From assembly GCA_964597315.1 (NCBI GenBank), contig CAZQXD010000013.1, positions 15,091 to 79,090 of the forward strand: a stretch of 64,000 bases of DNA, given 5' to 3'. A model generated the notes under the pieces. That model was not told the origin of the DNA. It was given only the letters and a program-made list of their open reading frames with translations, and did not search any database. Within the stretch, counting starts at the first letter, position 1, and each line of letters begins with the position of its first letter. Source of the stretch: CAZQXD01 sp964597315. Its GTDB lineage: Bacteria > Pseudomonadota > Gammaproteobacteria > Competibacterales > Competibacteraceae. Position numbers and translations under genes: made by a program. This document shows, one piece after another, positions 49,165 through 56,424 of the stretch.

Positions 49165-49965
49165 GTGGATAAGCGGCTGAAACAACGCCTGGTGGGAGCG
49201 TCAGTATTGGTGGCCCTGGCGGTCATCATCGTCCCTGAACTGATTCGCTGGCCGGCCGAGCCGGAGCCACCGGTGGTGAGCGCCACCCTACCGCCCCTCC
49301 CCGAGACCGTTCCGACGGAGCGGGGGGTGACCATCTCCCTGCCACCTTCGGTAGCGCCGACGTCAGAGCCTTTCCGGGAACCGCCCGTACCCGAGGAGGC
49401 GCTCCCACCCCCTGTCGTCGCCCCGCCCCGGGAGCAACCCTCCATAGGCCGGGAACTGCCCGAACCCGCCCCAGCCTCCCCGGTCCGGGAACTGCCCGAA
49501 CCCGCCCCAGCCTCCCCGGTCCGGGAACTGCCCGAGCCCGTCCCAGCCTCCCCGGTCCGGGAACTGCCCGAACCCACCGGCGCCGCCGTGGTCGCCACCC
49601 CCCCGCCTCCCCCGGTGCAACCGGCGGCGACTTTGCCCAAAATTGAACTCATCGCCCGGTCCCAGGGTCCGATCACCCCGGCGACACCCCCCCCGCCGAC
49701 GGCCGCGCCGCGCGCCGCTCCCGCCGCAGTTGATTGGATGGTGCAGACCGGCAGTTTTGCCCTGGCTCGGAACGCCGATATTTTACGTGGTCGTTTGCGT
49801 CAGCAGGGTTTTTCCGTCATCGTAGAACCCGTCCGGGCCGATGGCCGCACCCTGTATCGGGTGCGGGTGGGGCCTCAGTCCTCCCGGGAGGAAAGCGAGC
49901 AGGTGGCGCAGCGATTGCGCCAGACGGGCATCGGCCCGGCCCAGGTGGTGCCCCCTGGGGAGTGA
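49165..49965 (+). CDS. SPOR-domain cell-division protein, DedD-like
   Basis: 266 residues. N-terminal anchor (LVGASVLVALAVIIVPELI), a long Pro/Glu-rich periplasmic linker, and a C-terminal SPOR domain (about residues 188-262; VDWMVQTGSFALARNADILR, then YRVRVGPQSSREESEQVAQ) that binds denuded septal peptidoglycan. The linker carries a 12-residue tandem repeat. Position between folC and cvpA is that of dedD in other gammaproteobacteria. GTG start with ggaggt ahead. Confidence 0.92.
   Translation: MDKRLKQRLVGASVLVALAVIIVPELIRWPAEPEPPVVSATLPPLPETVPTERGVTISLPPSVAPTSEPFREPPVPEEALPPPVVAPPREQPSIGRELPEPAPASPVRELPEPAPASPVRELPEPVPASPVRELPEPTGAAVVATPPPPPVQPAATLPKIELIARSQGPITPATPPPPTAAPRAAPAAVDWMVQTGSFALARNADILRGRLRQQGFSVIVEPVRADGRTLYRVRVGPQSSREESEQVAQRLRQTGIGPAQVVPPGE
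49450..49577 (+). repeat. 36-bp tandem repeat in the SPOR-protein linker
   Basis: Three full 36-bp units begin at 49450, 49486 and 49522, with a partial fourth at 49558; the unit opens cgggaactgcccgaacccg. Translated, each gives the 12-residue RELPEPAPASPV. Copy number probably varies by slippage and sets linker length across the periplasm. Confidence 0.93.
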
Positions 49966-50053
49966 CCTGGATTGCGCCTTGGGTTGGGCGGGGGATGCGA
50001 ATTTGCTAGAATTCGCCCTCTTATAAGATGGGCTGGCTGGGTCGGAGGCGGGT

Positions 50054-50557
50054 TTGGAACAGTTGATCTGGGTCGATTACGGCATTCTGGCCGTGGTCGG
50101 CCTGTCCATTGTCATCAGCGTACTGCGGGGCCTGATGCGCGAGGTTTTGTCCCTGACCGCCTGGATTGTGGCGTTTATTGTCGCCCTGGCGTTCACGAAC
50201 CACGCAGCGGCTTTTCTTGAACCCCATATCTCGGTGCCTTCGGTACGGCTGATTCTGGCCTTTGGGGGCCTGTTTCTGATCACGTTGTTTCTGGGCGGAC
50301 TCGTGAACGTGCTGGTGGCCAAGCTGGTGCAAAGCACCGGTCTGACCGGCACCGACCGGATGCTGGGGGTGATATTTGGCGCCCTGCGCGGGGTAGTGAT
50401 CGTGGCCGCCCTGGTGCTGTTGGCCAGTTTCACCCCGCTGCCTCAAGACCCCTGGTGGAGTCAGTCAGTGTTGCTGGGCCACTTCGAGCCACTGGCCCGC
50501 TGGCTGTTAGGTTTTCTGCCCCCGGGTTTCGCACCGGGATTGCCCTACCCATCATGA
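50054..50557 (+). CDS. cvpA: CvpA family membrane protein
   Basis: 167 residues with four hydrophobic helices. It begins LIWVDYGILAVVGLSIVISV and contains LRGLMREVLSLTAWI, the CvpA/colicin V production family. TTG start at 50054 following ggaggcggg; a TTG three codons later is an alternative. Directly upstream of purF, the conserved cvpA-purF pair. Confidence 0.93.
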   Translation: MEQLIWVDYGILAVVGLSIVISVLRGLMREVLSLTAWIVAFIVALAFTNHAAAFLEPHISVPSVRLILAFGGLFLITLFLGGLVNVLVAKLVQSTGLTGTDRMLGVIFGALRGVVIVAALVLLASFTPLPQDPWWSQSVLLGHFEPLARWLLGFLPPGFAPGLPYPS

Positions 50558-50609
50558 ATCACCTTCCACCCACGCGGCAGGCAGGCCGCTCCTTGCGAGA
50601 GCAGAACCC

Positions 50610-52139
50610 ATGTGCGGAGTCATCGGCATCGTCGCCCGTAGTCCAGTCAACCAGGCCCTGTTCGATGGCCTGACCGTCCTTCAACATCGCGGGCAGGACG
50701 CCGCCGGCATGGTCACCTGTTACAATGGCCGGTTGTTTCTACGCAAGGATAACGGCCTGGTGCGGGACGTGATCCGCACCCGCCACATGCTCAAACTACC
50801 GGGCGCCGTGGGTATTGGCCATGTACGCTACCCCACTGCCGGAGGTTCCCAACGGGCCGAGGCCCAACCTTTTTACGTCAACTCCCCATACGGCATCACC
50901 CTGGCCCATAACGGTAACCTCACCAACGACCGGGCGCTCAAGGACGAACTGTTCCGCTCCGACCGCCGCCATATCAACACCAACTCCGATTCGGAAATCC
51001 TGCTCAACGTTCTCGCCCACGAGCTGCAAAGCCGTGCCGGCCTGCGCCTGTCCCACGAGGATATTTTCACCGCCGTGGCCGCCGTGCACCAGCGGGTGCG
51101 GGGGGCCTATGGGGCGGTGGCCATGATCGCCGGCTACGGCATCGTGGCTTTCAGGGACCCCCACGGTATCCGACCCTTGGTATTTGGCCGTCGGGAGACC
51201 GCAGATGGGCTGGAGTGGATTGTGGCCTCGGAGAGCGTTGCGCTGGATACTCTGGATTTTGAGTTGGTGCGGGACGTGGAACCCGGGGAGGCGGTGATCA
51301 TCCAGGCCGATGGCACTTTGCATACCCGTCAATGCGCCCAGGCGCCCAGTTGCTCTCCTTGCATTTTCGAATTCGTTTATCTGGCCCGACCCGATTCCAT
51401 TCTGGATAAAGTCTCGGTACACAAGGCGCGGCTGCGCATGGGCGACAAGCTAGCGGAGAAGGTGCTGCGGGTCTGGCCGGATCACGATGTGGATGTGATC
51501 ATCCCCATCCCCGACACCAGCCGCACCGCCGCCATGCAGATGGCCTCCACCCTAGGGATCAAGCACCGGGAAGGGTTTATCAAAAACCGCTATATCGGCC
51601 GCACCTTCATCATGCCCGGCCAGACCGTGCGCAAACATTCAGTGCGCAAGAAGCTCAACCCCATCGGCCTTGAATTCCAGGGCAAGAATGTGCTGTTGGT
51701 GGACGACTCCATCGTCCGGGGCACCACCTCCGAGCAGATTATCCGCATGGCTCGGGAGGCAGGCGCCCGCAAGGTGTACTTCGCCTCCGCCGCGCCGCCG
51801 GTGCGCTACGCCAATGTCTACGGCATCGACATGCCGGCCCCCCACGAACTCATCGCCCACGACCGCAGCGAGGCGCAGGTGGCCGCCGCCCTGGGCGTCG
51901 ATCGGCTCATCTACCAGGACCTGGAGGACTTGGAGGAATCGGTGCGCCGGGGCAACCCGGACCTGGATCGCTTCGATACCTCCTGCTTTACCGGGGAGTA
52001 TGTTACCGGGGATATCGACCGAGACTATCTAGACGGCCTGGAGCGGCGCCGCAACGACGCCGCCAAGACCAAAGGCGGGGTGACCGAACTGGAAGACAAA
52101 GAGGATAGCAGCGCCATCGACCTGCACAACGCCCATTAG
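50610..52139 (+). CDS. purF: Amidophosphoribosyltransferase
   Basis: 509 residues. N-terminal nucleophile cysteine directly after Met (MCGVIGIVARS) with no propeptide; glutaminase motifs GIGHVRYPTAGGS and LAHNGNLTN; PRPP loop VLLVDDSIVRGTTS. First committed step of purine synthesis. Just downstream of cvpA. Confidence 0.97.
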   Translation: MCGVIGIVARSPVNQALFDGLTVLQHRGQDAAGMVTCYNGRLFLRKDNGLVRDVIRTRHMLKLPGAVGIGHVRYPTAGGSQRAEAQPFYVNSPYGITLAHNGNLTNDRALKDELFRSDRRHINTNSDSEILLNVLAHELQSRAGLRLSHEDIFTAVAAVHQRVRGAYGAVAMIAGYGIVAFRDPHGIRPLVFGRRETADGLEWIVASESVALDTLDFELVRDVEPGEAVIIQADGTLHTRQCAQAPSCSPCIFEFVYLARPDSILDKVSVHKARLRMGDKLAEKVLRVWPDHDVDVIIPIPDTSRTAAMQMASTLGIKHREGFIKNRYIGRTFIMPGQTVRKHSVRKKLNPIGLEFQGKNVLLVDDSIVRGTTSEQIIRMAREAGARKVYFASAAPPVRYANVYGIDMPAPHELIAHDRSEAQVAAALGVDRLIYQDLEDLEESVRRGNPDLDRFDTSCFTGEYVTGDIDRDYLDGLERRRNDAAKTKGGVTELEDKEDSSAIDLHNAH

Positions 52140-52222
52140 CGGGCGGGCATTGCCATTATCCCCCAAGCTCCTGGCCTGGTACGCGCTTTGACAGTCTTGG
52201 CGAACTGGCTTAATCTGCCGTG

Positions 52223-52280
52223 CAGCGCCGATTTGATCTCAGCTTGCGGGCGCTTAATAAATATCGCTAAAGCGGGGTAG
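52223..52280 (+). promoter_or_regulatory. SAM-II (SAM-alpha) riboswitch aptamer upstream of metZ
   Basis: P1 agcgcc (52224-52229) pairs perfectly with ggcgct (52249-52254). The first loop begins with the conserved gattt (52230-52234). The conserved aataaatatcgctaaag (52255-52271) matches the SAM-II core, and ggggt (52274-52278) can pair with atctc (52236-52240) to make the H-type pseudoknot. Order, spacing and conserved bases match the crystallised SAM-II fold as I remember it. It precedes a methionine-synthesis gene, the expected target. SAM-II is best known from alphaproteobacteria. Confidence 0.85.
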
Positions 52281-52371
52281 AACCTGCCTTTAGCTTCGGC
52301 TGAACGCAGGTTATGCGGCCGAAGCTCCGGCGGTGCTCCCTGCCAAGCCGTTCCACAATATGGAGCACGCC
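52281..52371 (+). promoter_or_regulatory. Expression platform of the metZ riboswitch (pseudoknot and SD sequestor)
   Basis: Two interleaved perfect pairings: aacctgc (52281-52287) with gcaggtt (52306-52312), and agcttcggc (52292-52300) with gccgaagct (52318-52326). Then gtgctcc (52333-52339) is fully complementary to ggagcac (52362-52368), which contains the metZ ribosome site 3-10 nt before the ATG at 52372. This suggests control of translation initiation rather than termination; there is no U-run terminator. Confidence 0.6.
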
Positions 52372-53562
52372 ATGACCCACGACCATCTCGATCTCGGTTT
52401 TTCCAGCCTAGCGGTGCGCGCCGGACAGGTCCGCACCTTCGAAGGGGAACACGCCGAGGCCATTTTTCCCACCTCCAGCTTCGTGTTCGAGAGCGCCGCC
52501 CAAGCTGCGGCCCGGTTCAGCGAGCAGGAAAAAGGCAATATCTACTCCCGGTTCACCAACCCCACGGTGCGCACGTTTCAGGATCGGCTAGCGGCCCTGG
52601 AGGGGGGCGAAGCCTGCATAGCCACATCATCGGGCATGGGCGCCATTCTGGCCACCTGCCTGGCGCTTCTCAAAAGCGGCGACCATATCGTCTGTGCGTA
52701 TGGCGTGTTTGGCAGCACCGTGTCTCTATTCAACAACTATCTCAGCAAGTTGGGAATCGGCATCAGCTATGTGCCCCTGACCGAGCTTCCGAGCTGGGAG
52801 GCGGCCATTCGTCCCGAGACTCGGCTGCTGTTTCTAGAGACTCCGTCCAATCCGCTAATGGAGCTGGTGGATATACGCCAGTTGGCGGAGCTGGCCCACG
52901 CCCGGGGTTGTCTTCTGGTGGTGGACAACTGCTTTTGTACCCCGGCCCTACAAAAACCCTTGGAACTGGGGGCCGATCTGGTGATTCACTCCGCCACCAA
53001 ATACCTGGACGGCCAGGGCCGTTGCGTGGGTGGGGCGGTGGTGGGAGACGCCCAGCGGGTGGGCCGGGACGTGTTCGGGTTTCTGCGCACCGCCGGTCCC
53101 ACCATGAGCCCCTTCAACGCCTGGGTGTTCCTCAAGGGCCTGGAGACCCTCAAGCTCAGAATGGCCGCCCACAGCGCCGGCGCCATGACTCTGGCCCGTT
53201 GGCTGGAGTCTCTCCCGGAGGTGTCGCGGGTCAACTACCCGGGCCTGGAGTCCCACCCCCAACATGAACTGGCCCGCCGTCAGCAGTCGGCCTTCGGGGG
53301 CGTGGTGTCCTTCGAGGTGGCCGGGGGCCGGGAGGCGGCTTGGCGGATCATCGACGCCACCCGACTGATCTCCATTACCGCTAATCTGGGGGACGCCAAG
53401 ACCACCATCACCCATCCGGCCACCACCACCCACGGTCGGTTGACCCAGCAGGAGCGGGATTCCGCCGGTATTCGGGAGGGACTGCTGCGGGTGTCGGTGG
53501 GGCTGGAGGATATCGAGGATATCCAGGCCGACCTGGCCCGCGGTTTCGGGGAGCTTTCCTGA
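52372..53562 (+). CDS. metZ: O-succinylhomoserine sulfhydrylase
   Basis: 396 residues, Cys/Met metabolism PLP family. PLP lysine in VIHSATKYLDGQGR, with YSRFTNPTVRTFQDRLAALE and ETPSNPLMELVDI. The LDGQGRCVGGAVVG form and the purF-metZ order are those of MetZ, which makes homocysteine from O-succinylhomoserine and sulfide. ATG at 52372 is set by ggag 7 nt upstream; ATGs at 52333 and 52360 are in frame but would overlap the riboswitch platform. Confidence 0.94.
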   Translation: MTHDHLDLGFSSLAVRAGQVRTFEGEHAEAIFPTSSFVFESAAQAAARFSEQEKGNIYSRFTNPTVRTFQDRLAALEGGEACIATSSGMGAILATCLALLKSGDHIVCAYGVFGSTVSLFNNYLSKLGIGISYVPLTELPSWEAAIRPETRLLFLETPSNPLMELVDIRQLAELAHARGCLLVVDNCFCTPALQKPLELGADLVIHSATKYLDGQGRCVGGAVVGDAQRVGRDVFGFLRTAGPTMSPFNAWVFLKGLETLKLRMAAHSAGAMTLARWLESLPEVSRVNYPGLESHPQHELARRQQSAFGGVVSFEVAGGREAAWRIIDATRLISITANLGDAKTTITHPATTTHGRLTQQERDSAGIREGLLRVSVGLEDIEDIQADLARGFGELS

Positions 53563-53609
53563 TCCGGGATCGAACCAACAGGCAACGCCCGCTTTACGGA
53601 GTCCAAGCC

Positions 53610-54311
53610 ATGCAGCCCCCACCCATCCGCGCGATTACTTTCGACCTGGACGATACTCTCTGGGATATTTGGCCGATTATCGACCGGGCCGAACAGCGGC
53701 TCCATGCCTGGCTAACCGAGCAGCATCCAGAACTGGCCCGCCGCTTCACCCCCAAGCAATTGCGACGGATGAGTGACGAGGTGGCCAAGCAGCAACCCCA
53801 TCTGGCCCACGACCGCACCACCACCCGCAAGCAGGCCCTGAAGCTGGCCGCCCAGCGGGTGGGGCTCACCAGCTTTTGCGAGCACACCGCGTTCGACGTG
53901 TTCTACAAGGCCCGCAACGAGGTGGAATTCCACGAAGAAGTGCTGCCGGCCCTGCGGCGGCTGGCTGAGCACTATACGCTGGGCGCTCTGTCCAACGGCA
54001 ACGCCGACATCAAGCTGGTGGGGTTGGGGGATTTATTCGCCTTCTCCATCAACGCCATCGACGTGGGCCGGGCCAAGCCGGAGCCGGCCATGTTCGAGGC
54101 GGCGGTGCGGCTTCTGGAACTGCAACCCGCCCAGATCGTCCATGTGGGCGACGAGCCGGTGCATGATGTCCAGGGCGCCGCCCGGGCCGGACTGCGTACC
54201 GTGTGGATCAACCGCCAAGGCCGGTCCTGGCCTAAGGGGCCGCGGCCGGATGCGGAGATCCGCCGTCTGGACGAACTGGAGGCAGTGCTTGCGGCTTGGG
54301 AAGGGGAGTGA
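53610..54311 (+). CDS. HAD-family hydrolase (class IA)
   Basis: 233 residues. Motif I FDLDDTLWDIW, motif II LGALSNGNADIKL, lysine in VGRAKPEPAMFEAA and motif IV VHVGDEPVHDVQGAARAG. Similar to YigB-type phosphatases, which act on small phosphates such as FMN or sugar phosphates. It sits between metZ and the fusion gene with no operon overlap. Substrate not predictable. Confidence 0.9.
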   Translation: MQPPPIRAITFDLDDTLWDIWPIIDRAEQRLHAWLTEQHPELARRFTPKQLRRMSDEVAKQQPHLAHDRTTTRKQALKLAAQRVGLTSFCEHTAFDVFYKARNEVEFHEEVLPALRRLAEHYTLGALSNGNADIKLVGLGDLFAFSINAIDVGRAKPEPAMFEAAVRLLELQPAQIVHVGDEPVHDVQGAARAGLRTVWINRQGRSWPKGPRPDAEIRRLDELEAVLAAWEGE

Positions 54312-54431
54312 CCGGTTCCTGCTCCGGGCTTGTGTAGCGGACGGCCCTCTATCAAAGACCGTCATTCCCATCGCCTTGGGGGGCTGACCCATGGGGGAGC
54401 CTACCGTTTCATATAGGAATTTACCGCCTTT

Positions 54432-55961
54432 ATGCCGACCATTCGCACCAGTCAGTCGCACCCCTTGCAGGTGAATAGCCTGGCCGCTGGCTCCGGCCGC
54501 CTGGGCCTGACCCTCTGTCCCGGCAAGCAGCAACCCCGCTCCTTGACCGGTGGCTGGGCGCGGGATCTGGACCTGGACCTGGCCGCCTTGAGGGAGGCCG
54601 GGGCAGGCGCCCTGGTGACCCTGATGCCCGGCTCGGAGCTGCGATCCGTGGGGGTGTCCCCCGTCGGCTTGGGCGCCGGGGCGCGGGCGGCGGGGTTGGA
54701 GTGGCACCACTTGCCGATCCGCGACGTGGACGTGCCGGATGCCGCTTTCGAGGAAGCCTGGTGCTATGCCGGGCCACGGTTACACCGGCATCTGCAGCGG
54801 GGTGCGCTGGTGGTGCTTCACTGCTTGGGGGGGCTGGGCCGTTCCGGGACCATCGCCGCTCGGCTGCTGGTGGAACAAGGCGAGTCCGCCGCCACGGCCA
54901 TCGCCCGGGTGCGGGCCGCTCGCCCCGGGGCCATCGAGACTCCCGCCCAGGAGTCCTATGTGCATGCCTGCCGTTCCCTGAGCGATCCGACCTACCGGGA
55001 CCGGGCGTTGGGCTGCTTGCTGGGCGGGGCGGTGGGGGATGCCCTAGGGTATTGCGTGGAGTTCGACCGGCTGGAGACCATCCGCGCCCGTTTCGGCCCG
55101 GAGGGTATCCGCGAGCCGATCCGCCAGGACGGTCGGCTGATCGTCTCCGATGATACCCAGATGACCCTGTTCACCCTGGAGGGACTGCTGCGTTCCGGGA
55201 CGGAGGGCGAAGCCCTGGAGTTCATCCGCCTGGCCTATGGGGACTGGCTGCATACCCAGGGGCAGGCCGGTGGCGGCTATCAACGGGCCGGGGAACTAGC
55301 CCGGGAGCCGGTGCTTCATGCCCTGCGCGCTCCGGGCAACACCTGCCTGTCGGCCTTGCGGGCGGGTGGGCGGGGCGCCCCGGATGCGCCGCTCAACCAC
55401 AGCAAGGGTTGCGGCGGGGCCATGCGGGTGGCGCCTATCGGCCTGCTACCGGACCGTTACGGGCCAGCCGAGGCCTTTCAACTGGCCGCCCGGGCCGCAG
55501 CCCTAACCCATGGCCATCCCAGCGGCTATTGGAGCGCCGCAGTGGTGGCGGGCACGGTGCGGGGGCTGCTGGACGGCGCCGAGCCGGTTGCGGCGATAAC
55601 GGCCTGCCTGGAGCTGTTGCGCGGCCAGCCCGGCGGCGAGGAGACCTTGGTCGCCGTGACCACGGCCTTGGAATTGGCGGCAGCCGATGTGGCGCCGGGG
55701 GTGGCCCTCCGCCGCCTAGGAGAAGGTTGGGTGGGGGAGGAGGCCGTGGCCGTGGCCGTCTATGCTGCACTGAAGGGGGATGATTTTCCACGGGTGCTGG
55801 CCATCGCCGCCAACCACGATGGGGATTCGGATTCCACGGCGGCCATTGCCGGGCAACTCTACGGCGCCTGGAAAGGGCTAGAGACCTTGCCCCACGACTG
55901 GGTGGTGGACCTGGATGTATTGGCCGTGAGCCTGCGTCTGGCCAGGGGTCTGTTCAATTGA
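54432..55961 (+). CDS. Fusion of a dual-specificity phosphatase and an ADP-ribosylglycohydrolase
   Basis: 509 residues. N-terminal ~185 residues: cysteine phosphatase of the CDKN3/KAP type with LGLTLCPGKQ, general-acid region PIRDVDVPD and the active loop HCLGGLGRSG (C131, R137). From about residue 192: ADP-ribosylglycohydrolase fold, LGCLLGGAVGDALGYCVEFD, metal ligands in SDDTQMTLFT and NHDGDSDSTAAIAG. Both active sites look intact. It may reverse protein or small-molecule modification at two levels; targets unknown. ATG start; the gap before it is 120 bp. Confidence 0.9.
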   Translation: MPTIRTSQSHPLQVNSLAAGSGRLGLTLCPGKQQPRSLTGGWARDLDLDLAALREAGAGALVTLMPGSELRSVGVSPVGLGAGARAAGLEWHHLPIRDVDVPDAAFEEAWCYAGPRLHRHLQRGALVVLHCLGGLGRSGTIAARLLVEQGESAATAIARVRAARPGAIETPAQESYVHACRSLSDPTYRDRALGCLLGGAVGDALGYCVEFDRLETIRARFGPEGIREPIRQDGRLIVSDDTQMTLFTLEGLLRSGTEGEALEFIRLAYGDWLHTQGQAGGGYQRAGELAREPVLHALRAPGNTCLSALRAGGRGAPDAPLNHSKGCGGAMRVAPIGLLPDRYGPAEAFQLAARAAALTHGHPSGYWSAAVVAGTVRGLLDGAEPVAAITACLELLRGQPGGEETLVAVTTALELAAADVAPGVALRRLGEGWVGEEAVAVAVYAALKGDDFPRVLAIAANHDGDSDSTAAIAGQLYGAWKGLETLPHDWVVDLDVLAVSLRLARGLFN

Positions 55962-56028
55962 CGGCGTCCTCTCCAGGATCTATATCGGTGTATTCCCCAA
56001 CAATAACAACAGCCTGGAGGCTTTGGAA

Positions 56029-56412
56029 ATGAATTTCGAGCGTGTTGTCTTCGGCTTTTTTCTGATTCTCGCCTTGTCCCTGAACGTGGTTTTCGTGGCC
56101 GGTGATATCGATAAGGCCAGTCATCATGACGTCTGGGTGCTGACCATCGCCATCCTGGTCAACCTCATCACCACTGGACTTAAGCTAGGTGATCGGTCCC
56201 AGGTAGGCTCTATTTTGCTGTCCTCCAGCCTGGTGGCGGATTTGCTACTGATCGCCGCCCGGGTGGTGTGGATCATCGCCGAGGACCAGTCCGGCACCAT
56301 CACCGAGCCTGGGGCCGTGGAAACCGTAGTCTCCCTGGCTCTGGGGGCGCTGGTGGCGAATGTGGTTTCCGTGCTGATGCTGACCGGCGACACCCTCATG
56401 TCCCGCCGCTAG
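56029..56412 (+). CDS. DUF6394-type four-helix membrane protein
   Basis: 127 residues with about four hydrophobic helices (VVFGFFLILALSLNVVFVAG, VWVLTIAILVNLITTGL, ILLSSSLVADLLLIAARVVW, VVSLALGALVANVVSVLML). It precedes the RCK potassium channel by 12 nt, so the two are likely co-transcribed and may cooperate in ion transport. ATG at 56029 follows ggagg; a TTG two codons earlier is also in frame. Family name is from memory and function unknown. Confidence 0.8.
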   Translation: MNFERVVFGFFLILALSLNVVFVAGDIDKASHHDVWVLTIAILVNLITTGLKLGDRSQVGSILLSSSLVADLLLIAARVVWIIAEDQSGTITEPGAVETVVSLALGALVANVVSVLMLTGDTLMSRR

Positions 56413-56424
56413 GGGAAATCACCC

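Noticed and set aside
49363..49620. Gly-rich minus-strand frames opposite the SPOR gene
   Set aside because: Low-complexity antisense of the 36-bp repeat.
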